Shown here piece after piece: positions 63,946 to 64,000 of a stretch of 64,000 nucleotides of DNA; positions within the stretch are counted from its first letter, which is position 1; each line of letters opens with the position of its first letter. Both the position numbers and the translations under genes were made by a program. The notes below the pieces were generated by a model that worked only from the letters and a program-made list of their open reading frames with translations, searched no databases and had not been told where the DNA came from. The stretch comes from an uncultured bacterium (GTDB lineage Bacteria; Vulcanimicrobiota; Xenobia; Xenobiales; Xenobiaceae): the NCBI GenBank assembly GCA_934636825.1, contig CAKUBG010000001.1:286264-350263 (forward strand). Reading direction: 5' to 3'.

Positions 63946-64000
63946 AACCCACGGTCTTTAGACCGTGGGATGAATGGCGTCAATTTTGGACGAAATACAC
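63946..64000 (+). mobile_element. Possible IS200/IS605-type end, cut by the window edge
   Basis: Hairpin CCCACGGTC-TTTA-GACCGTGGG followed by ATGAATGGCG is the kind of end hairpin found at IS200/IS605 elements. The rest of the element, if any, lies beyond the window. Confidence 0.4.

Overview
The window (about 40% GC by eye) is a chromosomal replication-origin region from a diderm bacterium. Gene order around the origin is of the Firmicutes/Terrabacteria type: rpmH-rnpA-yidD-yidC-jag-mnmE-mnmG on one arm, dnaA-dnaN-recF-gyrB-gyrA on the other, with WhiA, TadA and canonical parS sites. Yet the cell clearly has an outer membrane: there is an MlaE-MlaF-MlaD lipid transport operon whose MlaD ends in an outer-membrane-barrel-like domain, several lipoproteins and two PilT-type ATPases. 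This mixture fits a diderm Terrabacteria lineage (diderm Firmicutes, Melainabacteria/Margulisbacteria-like groups). I cannot name the genus from sequence alone.

Layout. 1-11.7 kb, minus strand: an envelope/energy cluster tagO-wecB-atpZ/I-like-atpI-atpB-atpE-atpF'-atpF-atpH-atpA-atpG-atpD-atpC-murA. The F-type ATP synthase has two b-type subunits and a c subunit with sodium-type ligand residues; an IS200/IS605 (TnpB-type) remnant lies inside the operon. 11.8-18.5 kb: a Ser/Thr kinase, a second IS605-like miniature element, mlaE-mlaF-mlaD, and grpE-dnaJ without dnaK. 18.7-30 kb: envelope proteins, RNase P RNA, a metalloprotease-like lipoprotein, a YchF-like GTPase, a glycogen debranching enzyme, two perfect parS sites and a DUF362 ferredoxin-like protein. 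30.2-39.2 kb: rsmG, parB (no parA), a lipoprotein, and mnmG-mnmE-jag-yidC-yidD-rnpA-rpmH. 39.2-41.7 kb: oriC DnaA boxes, dnaA, and a six-unit DnaA-trio array in front of dnaN. 42.8-44.0 kb: three tRNA genes, tadA and SRP RNA. 44-64 kb: an M23 peptidase, DciA-like protein, recF, a glycosyltransferase, gyrB with two tandem gyrA genes, whiA, two pilT genes, a YihY-family protein, threonine synthase, a DUF3089 hydrolase and an IS605-like end.

What stands out. (1) gyrB is followed by two complete-looking GyrA catalytic cores; the first gene stops exactly where the DNA-wrapping C-terminal domain should begin. (2) A short motif, TGTCAG (often ATGTCAGTAA or the palindrome TGTCTGACA), is strongly over-represented in sharply bounded patches, in coding and non-coding DNA alike, mainly at 23, 32.4-36.6 and 44-45.2 kb, and it forms the stem of at least one terminator. 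This resembles a DNA-uptake signal or a chromosome-domain mark. (3) The origin has a clear DnaA-trio array, plus a second cluster of near-consensus DnaA boxes beside the parS sites.

All calls come from reading motifs and context; no database search was run.
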